DNA of 64,000 nt from Lachnospiraceae bacterium AC2028 (GCA_000702685.1 JNJD01000007.1:434001-498000), one strand, 5' to 3'; numbered from the stretch's first letter, positions 19,031 through 27,182 are shown. The notes: generated by a model from the sequence alone, not told the origin. Numbers and translations: made by a program.

Positions 19031-19696
19031 TTATTGAACCACCGATACCATGCTGTGTCTTATTACGGTATCGTGATATGTGTAGCCTTTTAAAAGTTCC
19101 TGAGCGACAACTCCCGATTCATATTCATCGCTCTCGGTCTGCATTACCGCGTTGTGAAAAGCGGGATCGAATTCTTTGCCGACCGCTTCGATGGGTTTGA
19201 CTCCCATCTTGTCGAGCTCATCCATGAGCTGCTTGTATATCTTGTCCATTCCGACTACGAACGCATCATCTTTGTCCTCTTCATCAACCGCCGCAAAACC
19301 TCTTTCGAAGTTGTCGACAACGGGAAGGAGTTTTTCGAGAACCGATGCGGCCCCTCTGTCGAAGGACTGTGCTTTTTCTTTTTCGGAACGGTTCCTGAAG
19401 TTCTCAAATTCCGCGAGCTGTCTCTTGGTCTTATCCTCCAGCTCCTCGACTCTGGCTTTGAGGGCTTCTTTTTCCTTATCGGTCTTCAGGGCTTTCTTCT
19501 CGGCCTTTTTCTCGGCACGGGATTTCTTGGATGATTCCTCGGAAGTGTTTTCCGTTTCGGATCCTTCCGCAGAAGCTTCGGCCTCCGGAGCTTCGGTATC
19601 GGGGGCTTCGGCCTCGGGAGCTGCGGTCTCGGATGCTTCTTCGGCCGCGGTTTCGGCCGTATCCTTTATTTCCTTATCCGTCGTTTCTTCACTCAT
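19031..19696 (-). CDS. grpE: Nucleotide exchange factor GrpE with long acidic N-terminus
   Basis: 221 residues. The conserved GrpE portion covers the last roughly 150 residues: a long coiled coil (KRQLAEFENFRNRSEKEK) and a beta-domain ending in KGYTYHDTVIRHSMVSVV. Residues 1-65 are an extra low-complexity arm rich in Glu and Ala followed by a Lys-rich block. Such arms vary freely in the family and are probably disordered. It accelerates ADP release from DnaK. Its start lies 2 nt from the hrcA stop. Confidence 0.96.
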   Translation of the reverse strand: MSEETTDKEIKDTAETAAEEASETAAPEAEAPDTEAPEAEASAEGSETENTSEESSKKSRAEKKAEKKALKTDKEKEALKARVEELEDKTKRQLAEFENFRNRSEKEKAQSFDRGAASVLEKLLPVVDNFERGFAAVDEEDKDDAFVVGMDKIYKQLMDELDKMGVKPIEAVGKEFDPAFHNAVMQTESDEYESGVVAQELLKGYTYHDTVIRHSMVSVVQ

Positions 19697-19698
19697 TA

Positions 19699-20748
19699 CT
19701 AAAACGATCCTTTCTGATTATCTTTTTTATACAGATCGTCAAGTCCGCTCTTCAATGATTTAAGCGTTCCGACAACCTTGTCATAGTCCATTCTCTTGGG
19801 TCCGACTATTCCGATCGTTCCCTTCATTCCTCCGCCGAGTTCATATGTTGCGGTGACTACGCTGCAGTCTTCCATTCCCTCGACCTTGTTCTCGCTTCCG
19901 ATATAAACCTGGATGCCGGTTCCTCCGTCTTCGGAAAGCTCGGTGGTCATCAGTTCTTCGAGTCCTTCTTTTTCTTCGAAGGTGTTGATCAGATGTCCTG
20001 CTTTCTCCGAATTGTCCGAAAGCTCGGGATACTTAAGGATGTTGTTGGTTCCGCTGGTGTAAACCTTAAGGTCTTCCTCTGCGGATATCGCCTCGGCAAC
20101 CGCATCGATCACATCCGCGATGACTGCCGAATGATTTCCCGCCTGGACCTTAAGTCCCGTGATCATGCTCAGTGAGATCTCATCCATGCTCATTCCGGAA
20201 AGCTGTGTGTTGAGCATAAGGTTGAGCTTGAGCATCATCTCTTCGCTGAGCGGTTCGATGACATCGATCATCTTGTTCCTGATGACATTTCCTTCTTTTA
20301 CAATGACCGCCAGGATGTGTTCGTCATCGATCCTTGAAAGCTGTACGAACTTGAGCTTGTTCATGCTTACGCTGGGTGCGGTGATGAGCGAAGCATACTG
20401 GGTGTCCCTGGCAAGGAGCTTTACGACTCCCTTGAGCATATCCTCGAGTTTATCCTGACGCTCCATCAGAACCTTCTTCATCTCGGATATCTCTCTGTCC
20501 TTGGCCTCCATCATGGTGTCCACGTAGAATCTGTATCCCTTATCGGAGGGAATTCGTCCCGCAGACGTATGGGGCTGGATGATATATCCCATTTCCTCGA
20601 GATCCGCCATCTCATTTCTTATGGTAGCGGAGCTTAAGTTGAGATCGGTATATTTGGATATGGTCCTGCTTCCGACAGGTTCGCCGGTCTCAAGATAATT
20701 GCGGATGATGGCCTGCAATATTGTGGCTTTTCTTTCATCCATTTCCAT
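19699..20748 (-). CDS. hrcA: Heat-inducible repressor HrcA
   Basis: Represses the chaperone operon by binding CIRCE. It has 349 residues: an N-terminal winged helix (TILQAIIRNYLETGEPVGS and SSATIRNEMADLEEMGY), then the GAF-like dimerisation and insert domains ending in GPKRMDYDKV. An upstream ATG at 20778 would start inside the CIRCE arm and has no ribosome binding site. The ATG at 20748, preceded by AAAGGGG, is the likely start. Confidence 0.96.
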   Translation of the reverse strand: MEMDERKATILQAIIRNYLETGEPVGSRTISKYTDLNLSSATIRNEMADLEEMGYIIQPHTSAGRIPSDKGYRFYVDTMMEAKDREISEMKKVLMERQDKLEDMLKGVVKLLARDTQYASLITAPSVSMNKLKFVQLSRIDDEHILAVIVKEGNVIRNKMIDVIEPLSEEMMLKLNLMLNTQLSGMSMDEISLSMITGLKVQAGNHSAVIADVIDAVAEAISAEEDLKVYTSGTNNILKYPELSDNSEKAGHLINTFEEKEGLEELMTTELSEDGGTGIQVYIGSENKVEGMEDCSVVTATYELGGGMKGTIGIVGPKRMDYDKVVGTLKSLKSGLDDLYKKDNQKGSF

Positions 20749-20771
20749 ACCCGTACCCCTTTCTCTAATTG

Positions 20772-20798
20772 TTAGCACTCATTTGCTTAGAGTGCTAA
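20772..20798 (-). promoter_or_regulatory. CIRCE operator
   Basis: Perfect 9-bp arms TTAGCACTC and GAGTGCTAA separated by 9 bp. This is the HrcA-binding element, placed between the promoter and the hrcA start. Confidence 0.97.
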
Positions 20799-20812
20799 CA
20801 TTTACAAGAATT

Positions 20813-20841
20813 AAATTATCACTATGCAATCAATGTGTCAA
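20813..20841 (-). promoter_or_regulatory. Sigma-A promoter of the hrcA-grpE-dnaK-dnaJ operon
   Basis: TTGACA (20836-20841) and TAATTT (20813-20818) on the minus strand with a 17-bp spacer. CIRCE starts about 14 bp downstream of the -10. Confidence 0.85.
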
Positions 20842-20870
20842 CATATCATTTATGAAATATATATTAAGAA

Positions 20871-20903
20871 ATAAAAAGACCGTCCCGGATAACCGGGACG
20901 GTC
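20871..20903 (-). terminator. Intrinsic terminator after the KAAAKK-repeat gene
   Basis: An 11-bp perfect stem (GACCGTCCCGG / CCGGGACGGTC), a 4-nt loop and TTTTTATTT on the minus strand. Confidence 0.93.
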
Positions 20904-20925
20904 TCAGAAATGTCATATCAGCTTA

Positions 20926-21315
20926 TCAGATATTGAAATCTCCGCTCTCGCCGTTCATAACATAATAAACCTTGTTCTCTTCGGGCTTGATATAGAGCTC
21001 GATCTTCTTGAGATCTGCAGGATTCTTGCCGAGATCGAACTTCCAAACGTCCTTGGCGATCTTAACAAGAGCTGCTTCGTTATATTCTCTCTCACCAAGC
21101 TGAAGAACAACCTTTGCGCTGACATCAGCCTTCTTTGCTGCAGGAGCCTTAGCTGCTGCGGGCTTCTTGGTTGCAGGCTTCTTAGCTGCGGTTTTCTTAG
21201 CTGCAGGCTTCTTAGCGGCTGCCTTCTTAGCTGCGGGCTTTGCCTCAGCCTTTGCAGGAGCTGCCTCTGCCTTGACTGCTTCAGTCTTAGCGATAGACTT
21301 CTTTTCGACTGCCAT
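20926..21315 (-). CDS. Lys/Ala-repeat protein with DUF6465-like C-terminal domain
   Basis: 129 residues in two parts. Residues about 10-70 are an alanine/lysine/proline repeat (KKAAAKKPAAKKTAAKK) resembling the tail of histone H1 or HU-type nucleoid proteins and probably disordered and nucleic-acid-binding. The last 60 residues form a small folded domain (VVLQLGEREYNEAALVKIA ... YYVMNGESGDFNI), which I associate with DUF6465, common in Lachnospiraceae. No signal peptide or membrane helix. It is a single-gene unit with its own strong promoter and terminator, suggesting high expression. A nucleoid or RNA-binding role is inferred from composition alone. Confidence 0.82.
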   Translation of the reverse strand: MAVEKKSIAKTEAVKAEAAPAKAEAKPAAKKAAAKKPAAKKTAAKKPATKKPAAAKAPAAKKADVSAKVVLQLGEREYNEAALVKIAKDVWKFDLGKNPADLKKIELYIKPEENKVYYVMNGESGDFNI

Positions 21316-21384
21316 AATATTTCTCCCTTCTAACCATCACAAAAAAGATAATACTCCCCAGAGGATTCATTCCTCGTAAAGTCG

Positions 21385-21413
21385 AGTTTAATATAACAAA
21401 TGGTTTTTGTCAA
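21385..21413 (-). promoter_or_regulatory. Promoter of the KAAAKK-repeat gene
   Basis: TTGACA (21408-21413), 17-bp spacer, TAAACT (21385-21390) on the minus strand, about 70 nt ahead of the start. A 5-bp hairpin (21361-21375) lies in the leader. Confidence 0.65.
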
Positions 21414-21515
21414 CGCAAAATGCCGATATTTAAAGAATTTTTCGCACTTTTTGAGGAATTGCAAAGGTATATTTTTTCAATAGATCCAATTGTTCATATG
21501 ACATGTGTGTCATAA

Positions 21516-22373
21516 TTATGAATCGAGATATCTCTTCAGATCATCGAATCTTTCGGCGGCAAGTTTATAACCTTCCTCATAAAGAGCCTTGAGGTGTTCC
21601 GGATCCTTGTCGATGCGCTTTGTATTGCTCTTATGCTCGGGTCTGAGCACAAAGGCCTTTCCTTCTTTTTCCATCCGTTCCACAAATGCGAGCTGCTTAT
21701 TGTACCTTATGTCGCGGTTTCTCATAAGCTTCCACACATTCGGATATGCCGCATATCTGAGCTTGAGAAGAGCCAGCTCACGTTCCGGGATCGGAGTCCT
21801 TACATATCCGACTTCCTTGGTCAGGATCACAAGATTCTTGTCGTTGCCGGACATGATGGATCTTTCAAGAGGGATCGCATCGCTGAGTCCGCCGTCAAGG
21901 TATTTCCTTCCTCCGATCTCTACCATCCTCGCCACGAGCGGAAGGGAGGCGGATGCGCGGAGCTTGTCCATATTCTTACCCCGACAGGATTTCATCCGCA
22001 GATATCCGGGTTCTCCCGTCTCAACATCCGTAACGACGGAATAAGCATTTCCTTCATATCTTTCATATGCATCATGATCAAAGGGATTCAGTGCATCGGG
22101 TACAAGGCCGTATGCTATATCGGTATTGAACAGATTTCCCGTAAAAAGAAGGGAAGGGATGCCGCAATACCATCTTGTATCAAGATAATCGACGCTGATA
22201 TCAAACGCCCTGCCTCTCTGACCGGAAATATAGCTGGTCATATGGCATGCGCCGGCAGATACTCCGTAGATATCGGAGAACATTATGTTTTTATCCATAA
22301 GAAGATCGAGAACTCCTGCGGTGAAGATCCCTTTCATTCCTCCGCCTTCAAGAACAAGTCCGGCTTTGTACAT
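21516..22373 (-). CDS. Patatin-like phospholipase
   Basis: Serine-Asp dyad lipid acyl hydrolase of 285 residues. Visible are LVLEGGGMKGIFTAGVLD (oxyanion hole, residues about 7-24), GVSAG carrying the nucleophile Ser near residue 40, and the catalytic Asp in KYLDGGLSDAIP. No signal peptide, so it is probably cytoplasmic or membrane-associated. GGGAGATACA precedes the ATG. It lies 13 nt after the aminotransferase gene and is likely cotranscribed. Substrate unknown; related bacterial proteins act on phospholipids or neutral lipids. Confidence 0.92.
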   Translation of the reverse strand: MYKAGLVLEGGGMKGIFTAGVLDLLMDKNIMFSDIYGVSAGACHMTSYISGQRGRAFDISVDYLDTRWYCGIPSLLFTGNLFNTDIAYGLVPDALNPFDHDAYERYEGNAYSVVTDVETGEPGYLRMKSCRGKNMDKLRASASLPLVARMVEIGGRKYLDGGLSDAIPLERSIMSGNDKNLVILTKEVGYVRTPIPERELALLKLRYAAYPNVWKLMRNRDIRYNKQLAFVERMEKEGKAFVLRPEHKSNTKRIDKDPEHLKALYEEGYKLAAERFDDLKRYLDS

Positions 22374-22386
22374 TGTATCTCCCTTC

Positions 22387-23577
22387 TCAGATGCCGTACT
22401 CTTCCTTCACAAATCTTTCGAGTACGGGAAGTGATCTCTTTACTTTTTCGGTATCGATGCAGTAAGCCATTCTGAAATATCCGGGAGCTCCGAAGCTGTC
22501 GCCGGGAACAAGTACAAGGTCGTATTTCAGGGCTTTCTGTGAAAATGCTATTGAATCGTCTTCAAGCGCCTTGGGGAAAATATAGAATGTTCCGCCGGGA
22601 CGAACCACGGTAAATCCGAGTTCAACAAGCTTGTCGTATATAAGATTCATATTGGTCTCGTATACGGAAAGATCCGCGGTAAGATCTATGTTTTCCGCAA
22701 CCGCTCTCTGCATGAGCGATGTGGGGCAGTTGTGACCGATGCCTCTCGAGATCTGCACTGCCATGTTCACCATAAGATCGGCTCCCTCGGCAGCGGGGTT
22801 TACGGCCATATAACCTATTCTGTCTCCGGGAAGCGAAAGCGACTTGGAGAAGGAATAGCACATGATGGTATTGTCATAGAATTTTGAAATGCAGGGAGCT
22901 TCTTTTCCGTCAAAAACGATCTCCCTGTAGGGTTCGTCGGAAATGATGTATATGGGATGCGAGAACTTCTTCTGTGCATCTCTCAAAATATCGGAAAGCT
23001 TCTGCACGGTTTCCTCGGAGTAGACTACTCCCGAAGGGTTATTGGGAGTATTGATAAGAACCGCCATGGTCTTCTCGCTTATCATGCTCTCAAACTCTTC
23101 AAAATTGATCTGAAATGCCGATGTGTCAGCACTGACGATCTTAAGCACCGCGCCGGTCATCTCTACATAGGGACGGTATTCGGGGAAAAACGGAGCAAAG
23201 GTGATGATCTCGTCACCGGGCTCGGTAACAAGACGGAATGCATGTGCAAGTGCAGATGCCGCTGCACTCGTCATGAAAATATGCTCTCTCTTATAGGGAA
23301 TTCCGAATCTGCGCTCCAAAGATGCGGCAACCGCATCCCTTGCCTCGGGAAGTCCGGGGTTGGGAGAATATCCGTGAAGCGATCTGGAATCAAGTTCACC
23401 TATAAGTCTCACCAGTGATTCGTTATATGCGGCCGGCGCAGGGACGGAAGGATTTCCGAGGCTGTAATCGAACACATTGTCATATCCGATCTCTTTGCCC
23501 CTCTCTGCGGCTTTTCCCGCAAGATCCCTTATGACCGACTTGGCACCGAGCATATCTATATATTTCTGTACAAGCAT
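22387..23577 (-). CDS. Class I/II PLP-dependent aminotransferase
   Basis: 396 residues, fold type I. Motifs: LINTPNNPSGVVYSEE (substrate and cofactor contacts), ISDEPYREIVFDG (Asp to the pyridine nitrogen), and CYSFSKSLSLPGDRIGY with the Schiff-base Lys. The C-terminus has the RMAYC arginine region expected for the substrate carboxylate. It resembles aspartate/aromatic-type aminotransferases; the amino donor cannot be fixed from sequence. GAGGTG precedes the ATG and a consensus promoter lies 41 nt upstream of it. Confidence 0.93.
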   Translation of the reverse strand: MLVQKYIDMLGAKSVIRDLAGKAAERGKEIGYDNVFDYSLGNPSVPAPAAYNESLVRLIGELDSRSLHGYSPNPGLPEARDAVAASLERRFGIPYKREHIFMTSAAASALAHAFRLVTEPGDEIITFAPFFPEYRPYVEMTGAVLKIVSADTSAFQINFEEFESMISEKTMAVLINTPNNPSGVVYSEETVQKLSDILRDAQKKFSHPIYIISDEPYREIVFDGKEAPCISKFYDNTIMCYSFSKSLSLPGDRIGYMAVNPAAEGADLMVNMAVQISRGIGHNCPTSLMQRAVAENIDLTADLSVYETNMNLIYDKLVELGFTVVRPGGTFYIFPKALEDDSIAFSQKALKYDLVLVPGDSFGAPGYFRMAYCIDTEKVKRSLPVLERFVKEEYGI

Positions 23578-23617
23578 CTTTCTTCACCTCATACTTTTAC
23601 TTGGTAACATCCATACA

Positions 23618-23646
23618 ATATTATAATTTATTCGCCTATATATCAA
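23618..23646 (-). promoter_or_regulatory. Promoter for the aminotransferase-patatin unit
   Basis: TTGATA (23641-23646), 17-bp spacer, TAATAT (23618-23623) on the minus strand. It is back to back with the SRP RNA promoter 13 bp away. Confidence 0.75.
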
Positions 23647-23658
23647 GAACCATGACTC

Positions 23659-23687
23659 TTGACTAAAACCCCAATAATCTATAATAT
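23659..23687 (+). promoter_or_regulatory. Promoter of the SRP RNA gene
   Basis: TTGACT (23659-23664), 17-bp spacer, TAATAT (23682-23687). The predicted start, 7 nt later, falls on the first base of the closing stem of the RNA (23694). Confidence 0.88.
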
Positions 23688-23693
23688 AGTCTC

Positions 23694-23835
23694 GTTGCGT
23701 GCAGACAGCAGCTCATCATCCGGTCCTGCGCAGTGCGACACTGTGAACCGTGTCAGGTGGGGAACCAAGCAGCACTAAGCAGACCGTCCATGTGCCGCAG
23801 ACCAGCCGGGTGGTGAGTTGCTTCCTGCACGCAAC
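23694..23835 (+). ncRNA. ffs: Signal recognition particle RNA (small bacterial type)
   Basis: The RNA scaffold of the signal recognition particle, binding Ffh. The ends pair perfectly over 11 bp (GTTGCGTGCAG with CTGCACGCAAC). The apical domain shows the conserved GTGTCAGGTGGGGAACC and AAGCAGCACTAAGCA stretches (about 23749-23785), equivalent to the 4.5S RNA symmetric and asymmetric loops around the tetraloop. TTATTTTTTT follows immediately as the terminator. At about 142 nt it is somewhat longer than E. coli 4.5S but lacks the Alu domain of the large Bacillus form. Its own consensus promoter lies directly upstream. Confidence 0.93.
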
Positions 23836-23845
23836 TTATTTTTTT

Positions 23846-24763
23846 ATGGATAAGATAATTGACACAAACGAATACTATTCAGACTGCACTCTCTGCCCCC
23901 GCAGATGTCATGCCGACAGGACAGGCGGCGGAACCGGATTCTGTAAGATGACTTCGGAACTGAAAGCCGCCAAGGCCTACCTGCATATGTGGGAAGAGCC
24001 CTGCATTACGGGAGAGCACGGTTCGGGAACCGTGTTTTTTTCGGGCTGCAATATGAAATGTATTTTCTGTCAGAATTCGGATTTATCTCTGAACGGTTTC
24101 GGTAAGGTGATCACTTCGGAGGAACTGGCCGGATCGTTCATAAGGCTTCAGGAAAAGAAAGCATCCAACATAAATCTGGTCACCGGAGTCTGCTTCATTC
24201 CCCATATAATAAATGCCGTGGCCATAGCAAGAGAGCGCGGTCTTACGATCCCCGTGCTTTATAATTCAAGCGGCTATGAATCGGTCGATTCCCTTAAGAT
24301 GCTCTGCGGATCCATAGACATCTATATGCCCGATATGAAATACATTTCTCCGGAGAGTGCTTCCGAATACAGTTCCTGCGGAGATTATCCGGAAACGGCC
24401 AAAAAAGCTATCGCCGAGATGTTCACCCAGACCGGGCCCGCCGTTACAGGCGAAGACGGGCTGATGAAAAAAGGCGTCATCGTAAGACATATGGTGCTTC
24501 CCGGATCGGTTCCCGAATCCAAAAAGATCCTCAGATATCTCCATGATACCTACGGAAACGATATCTATATAAGCATAATGAACCAGTACACGCCCATGCC
24601 TTCCGTCAAAGATCACAGGGTATTGTCGCGGAAAGTATCCGACGACGAATACAGGCGCGTTCTGGAATTTGCGGATAAGATCGGAATAGAAAAAGGCTTC
24701 ACCCAGTCGGGTGAAGCCGCAATGGAATCCTTTGTTCCCAAATGGGATTTCGAAGGAATTTAA
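23846..24763 (+). CDS. Radical SAM protein, PflX-like (COG1313-type)
   Basis: A 305-residue iron-sulfur enzyme. The radical SAM cluster motif CxxxCxxC is in FSGCNMKCIFCQN (residues about 66-78). An N-terminal CTLCPRRC pair and a later C may bind an additional metal. It resembles the uncharacterised pyruvate-formate-lyase-activase-like group, whose substrates are unknown. The chosen ATG (MDKIIDTNEYYSDC) sits exactly after the SRP RNA U tract and has no ribosome binding site. Longer open frames upstream run through the SRP RNA and are not coding. Transcription probably arises from read-through of the SRP terminator. Its stop overlaps the convergent regulator gene by 4 nt. Confidence 0.88.
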   Translation: MDKIIDTNEYYSDCTLCPRRCHADRTGGGTGFCKMTSELKAAKAYLHMWEEPCITGEHGSGTVFFSGCNMKCIFCQNSDLSLNGFGKVITSEELAGSFIRLQEKKASNINLVTGVCFIPHIINAVAIARERGLTIPVLYNSSGYESVDSLKMLCGSIDIYMPDMKYISPESASEYSSCGDYPETAKKAIAEMFTQTGPAVTGEDGLMKKGVIVRHMVLPGSVPESKKILRYLHDTYGNDIYISIMNQYTPMPSVKDHRVLSRKVSDDEYRRVLEFADKIGIEKGFTQSGEAAMESFVPKWDFEGI

Positions 24764-25842
24764 TCTTTTTCTTTCATATATTTCAGATAATTCTCGACCA
24801 TAAGTGCGATCCTGAAGGTTACCGCATCGTCAAAGTTCCTGAGGTCAAGACCCGTGATCTTTTCGAGCTTTTCTATCCTGTACACCAGGGTGTTCCTGTG
24901 TATGAAAAGCTGCCTCGATGTTTCGGATACATTCAGATTATTCTCAAAGAACATCTTGATCGTACTTCTGGATTCTTCATCAAGATCGTCAAGTATTCCG
25001 CCGTCAAAAATCTCCCCAAGGAACATTTCGCAAAGAGGAACGGGAAGCTGGTAGATCAGTCTGCCTATTCCGAGATTCGTATATGCCATGACCTCGTTCT
25101 CGGCGTAGAAAATGGAACCGACATCCATAGCCATCCTGGCTTCTTTGTATGATTTCGATACATCCTTGAGTTCATCGACAACGCTTCCGTAGGAAACCCT
25201 TGCGGAAAGCATTGCTTCGGTATTCAGACATGAAACTATGGTTCTTGCCACATCTTCAAGATCTTCCGGACCCGCGCCCGATCTCAGGCTCTTGATAAGA
25301 ACAAGTGAATTCTCATCCACTCCGGTAATGACGTCTCCGCTCTGTGGAGCGAAAAGTCCCTTGAGATATTCCTTAACGACGCTGCCGCCGTCCTTCTTGA
25401 ATGAGATCAGATATACACATCTGGACTCGCCTATATCTATCTTGAGCTTTCTTGCGCGGTTATAGATATCGACCAGAAGAAGATTGTCCAGTATCAGATT
25501 CTGGAAAAAGCTTCCCTTATCATCCCTCTCTTTATAAGCGTCAAGAAGTTCCGCGATATGGGAAACACATATCCTCGCAGTCTGGTGGGCGCCTTCCCTG
25601 GAAGAATCGCATGCCAGGACAAATCTCGCATCGCCGTCTTCATTGATCTTGAGGAAATATACCCCCGCAGATTCCTGAGAATCGGCAGGAGACTGTGCAA
25701 AATCCCTGACGGTCTCGGCCGGAACATCGGGGCCTTCCGCGGAAACCACCTGCTTTCCCTCGACATCATAAAGCGACAGCCCTACTTTTGTTATGGACTG
25801 AAGTCCCGATAAGCTTTTGAGTAATATCTGATTTGTGATCAT
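24760..25842 (-). CDS. PucR/CdaR-type transcriptional regulator
   Basis: 360 residues. The C-terminus holds the helix-turn-helix of the PucR/CdaR (sugar-diacid regulator) family: FFENNLNVSETSRQLFIHRNTLVYRIEKLEK, about residues 295-330. Ahead of it lies a GGDEF-like-fold middle region (AARTIV... ARVSYGSVVDELKD) typical of the group, and an N-terminal sensory region of about 120 residues. GGAGA precedes the ATG. Only 22 nt separate the start from the strong terminator behind the sugar ABC ATPase gene, with no room for a full promoter after it, so expression probably depends on terminator read-through or on a promoter inside msmK. Context suggests carbohydrate control. Confidence 0.88.
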   Translation of the reverse strand: MITNQILLKSLSGLQSITKVGLSLYDVEGKQVVSAEGPDVPAETVRDFAQSPADSQESAGVYFLKINEDGDARFVLACDSSREGAHQTARICVSHIAELLDAYKERDDKGSFFQNLILDNLLLVDIYNRARKLKIDIGESRCVYLISFKKDGGSVVKEYLKGLFAPQSGDVITGVDENSLVLIKSLRSGAGPEDLEDVARTIVSCLNTEAMLSARVSYGSVVDELKDVSKSYKEARMAMDVGSIFYAENEVMAYTNLGIGRLIYQLPVPLCEMFLGEIFDGGILDDLDEESRSTIKMFFENNLNVSETSRQLFIHRNTLVYRIEKLEKITGLDLRNFDDAVTFRIALMVENYLKYMKEKD

Positions 25843-25864
25843 TATCTTCTCCGAAGCTGATATT

Positions 25865-25900
25865 AAAAAAACATCCCGGGCCTAACATAAGCCCGGGATG
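25865..25900 (-). terminator. Terminator between the ABC ATPase and CdaR-type genes
   Basis: Perfect 10-bp stem (CATCCCGGGC / GCCCGGGATG), 9-nt loop and seven Ts on the minus strand. Confidence 0.93.
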
Positions 25901-25916
25901 AGGGTTCGTAAAAAGA

Positions 25917-27029
25917 TTAGTTGGTGATAACCTTCTCGGTCTCCTTATCGAATACGTGGATCTTCTCGATATCGATAGCGAATCTGATGTTATCGCCGGG
26001 TCTTGCGTTTGTACGAGGATCGACTCTTGCGGTGATGGGGAACTCCTCGAGATCGAAGTAAAGGAATACTTCAGCGCCCATAAGCTCGTAAACCTTAACA
26101 ACTGACTCGAATACGCTTGCGGGAGAGGTCTCGATGTACATCTCTGAATCGTAAACGTCCTCAGGTCTGATACCGAAGGTAACGATCTTTCCGTCATATC
26201 CGCCCTCGATGAGCTTCTTGCTCTTTGCGGGAGGAAGGGGAATTGCATGTCCTGCGATCTCAAGGTTAGCGATGTCGCCGTCAACAACAACGGTAGCATC
26301 AAGGAAGTTCATCTGAGGTGATCCCATGAATCCTGCAACGAAGAGGTTGCAAGGCTTGTCATAAAGATTCTGAGGAGAATCTACCTGCTGAACGATACCG
26401 TCCTTCATAACGACGATTCTGTCGCCGAGGGTCATAGCCTCTGTCTGGTCGTGGGTAACGTAGATGATGGTGGTGCCGAGTCTCTGGTGGAGCTTAGCGA
26501 TCTCGATTCTCATCTGTACACGGAGCTTAGCATCGAGGTTGGAGAGAGGCTCGTCCATGAGGAATACCTTGGGGTTACGTACGATAGCACGTCCCATGGC
26601 AACACGCTGTCTCTGTCCACCGGAAAGAGCCTTGGGCTTACGGTCAAGGAGAGAGGTGAGGTCGAGGATACGAGCTGCTTCCTTAACCATCTTGTCGATC
26701 TGATCCTTGGGAACCTTACGGAGCTTAAGTCCGAATGCCATATTATCATAAACGGACATATGAGGATACAGAGCGTAGTTCTGGAATACCATTGCGATAT
26801 CACGATCCTTGGGCTCAACATCGTTCATGAGCTTGTCGCCGATGTAAAGTTCGCCGCCGGAGATGTCCTCAAGACCTGCGATCATACGGAGAGTGGTTGA
26901 CTTACCGCATCCGGAAGGTCCTACGAAGATGATGAATTCCTGATCGTTGATCTCCAGGTTGAAATCCTTAACTGCCTCAAAGCCGTTGGGATAAACCTTG
27001 GTGATGTGCTTAAGTGAAAGACTTGCCAT
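25917..27029 (-). CDS. msmK: Multiple-sugar ABC transporter ATPase (MsmK/UgpC type)
   Basis: 370-residue cytoplasmic ATPase that powers carbohydrate importers. Walker A GPSGCGKST (residues about 38-46), Q-loop FQNYALYPHM, signature LSGGQRQRVAMGR, Walker B VFLMDEPLSNLD and H-loop YVTHDQ are all intact. A C-terminal OB-type regulatory domain (residues about 240-370) is present. No permease or binding-protein gene adjoins it, which is typical of a shared ATPase serving several sugar importers encoded elsewhere. AAAGGAG lies 9 nt before the ATG. Codon choice looks strongly biased, consistent with high expression. Confidence 0.95.
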   Translation of the reverse strand: MASLSLKHITKVYPNGFEAVKDFNLEINDQEFIIFVGPSGCGKSTTLRMIAGLEDISGGELYIGDKLMNDVEPKDRDIAMVFQNYALYPHMSVYDNMAFGLKLRKVPKDQIDKMVKEAARILDLTSLLDRKPKALSGGQRQRVAMGRAIVRNPKVFLMDEPLSNLDAKLRVQMRIEIAKLHQRLGTTIIYVTHDQTEAMTLGDRIVVMKDGIVQQVDSPQNLYDKPCNLFVAGFMGSPQMNFLDATVVVDGDIANLEIAGHAIPLPPAKSKKLIEGGYDGKIVTFGIRPEDVYDSEMYIETSPASVFESVVKVYELMGAEVFLYFDLEEFPITARVDPRTNARPGDNIRFAIDIEKIHVFDKETEKVITN

Positions 27030-27085
27030 TAGTTCATACTCCTTTCAGAATACCAATCTAGGCGTTTTACGCCCAATACATACGA

Positions 27086-27114
27086 AGTATACTATCATAC
27101 GTCATTTGTGGAAA
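27086..27114 (-). promoter_or_regulatory. Candidate promoter for the sugar ABC ATPase gene
   Basis: TTTCCA (27109-27114), 17-bp spacer, TATACT (27086-27091) on the minus strand. A short GGCG/CGCC hairpin follows in the leader (27061-27073). The -10 sits in an AGTATACT palindrome between two copies of CATACG. Confidence 0.45.
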
Positions 27115-27182
27115 TAAACGACTTAGACAAACTTTTATCAATCGTTTGGTCAAATTGCCATTTTGTGTGAAAAATATCTAAA

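Noticed and set aside
20749-20778. N-terminal extension of hrcA
   Set aside because: It would start inside a CIRCE arm and lacks a ribosome binding site.
21495-21512. Inverted repeat ATGACA-TGTG-TGTCAT after the patatin gene
   Set aside because: Stem is only 6 bp and AT-rich with no T tract on the minus strand, so not called a terminator.
23750-23845. N-terminal extension of the radical SAM protein
   Set aside because: These bases are the SRP RNA; the peptide (MSGGEPSSTKQ) shows no family similarity.
27061-27091. CATACG direct repeats and AGTATACT palindrome near the msmK promoter as an operator
   Set aside because: Suggestive spacing, but the elements are short and there is no cognate regulator upstream to support a call.
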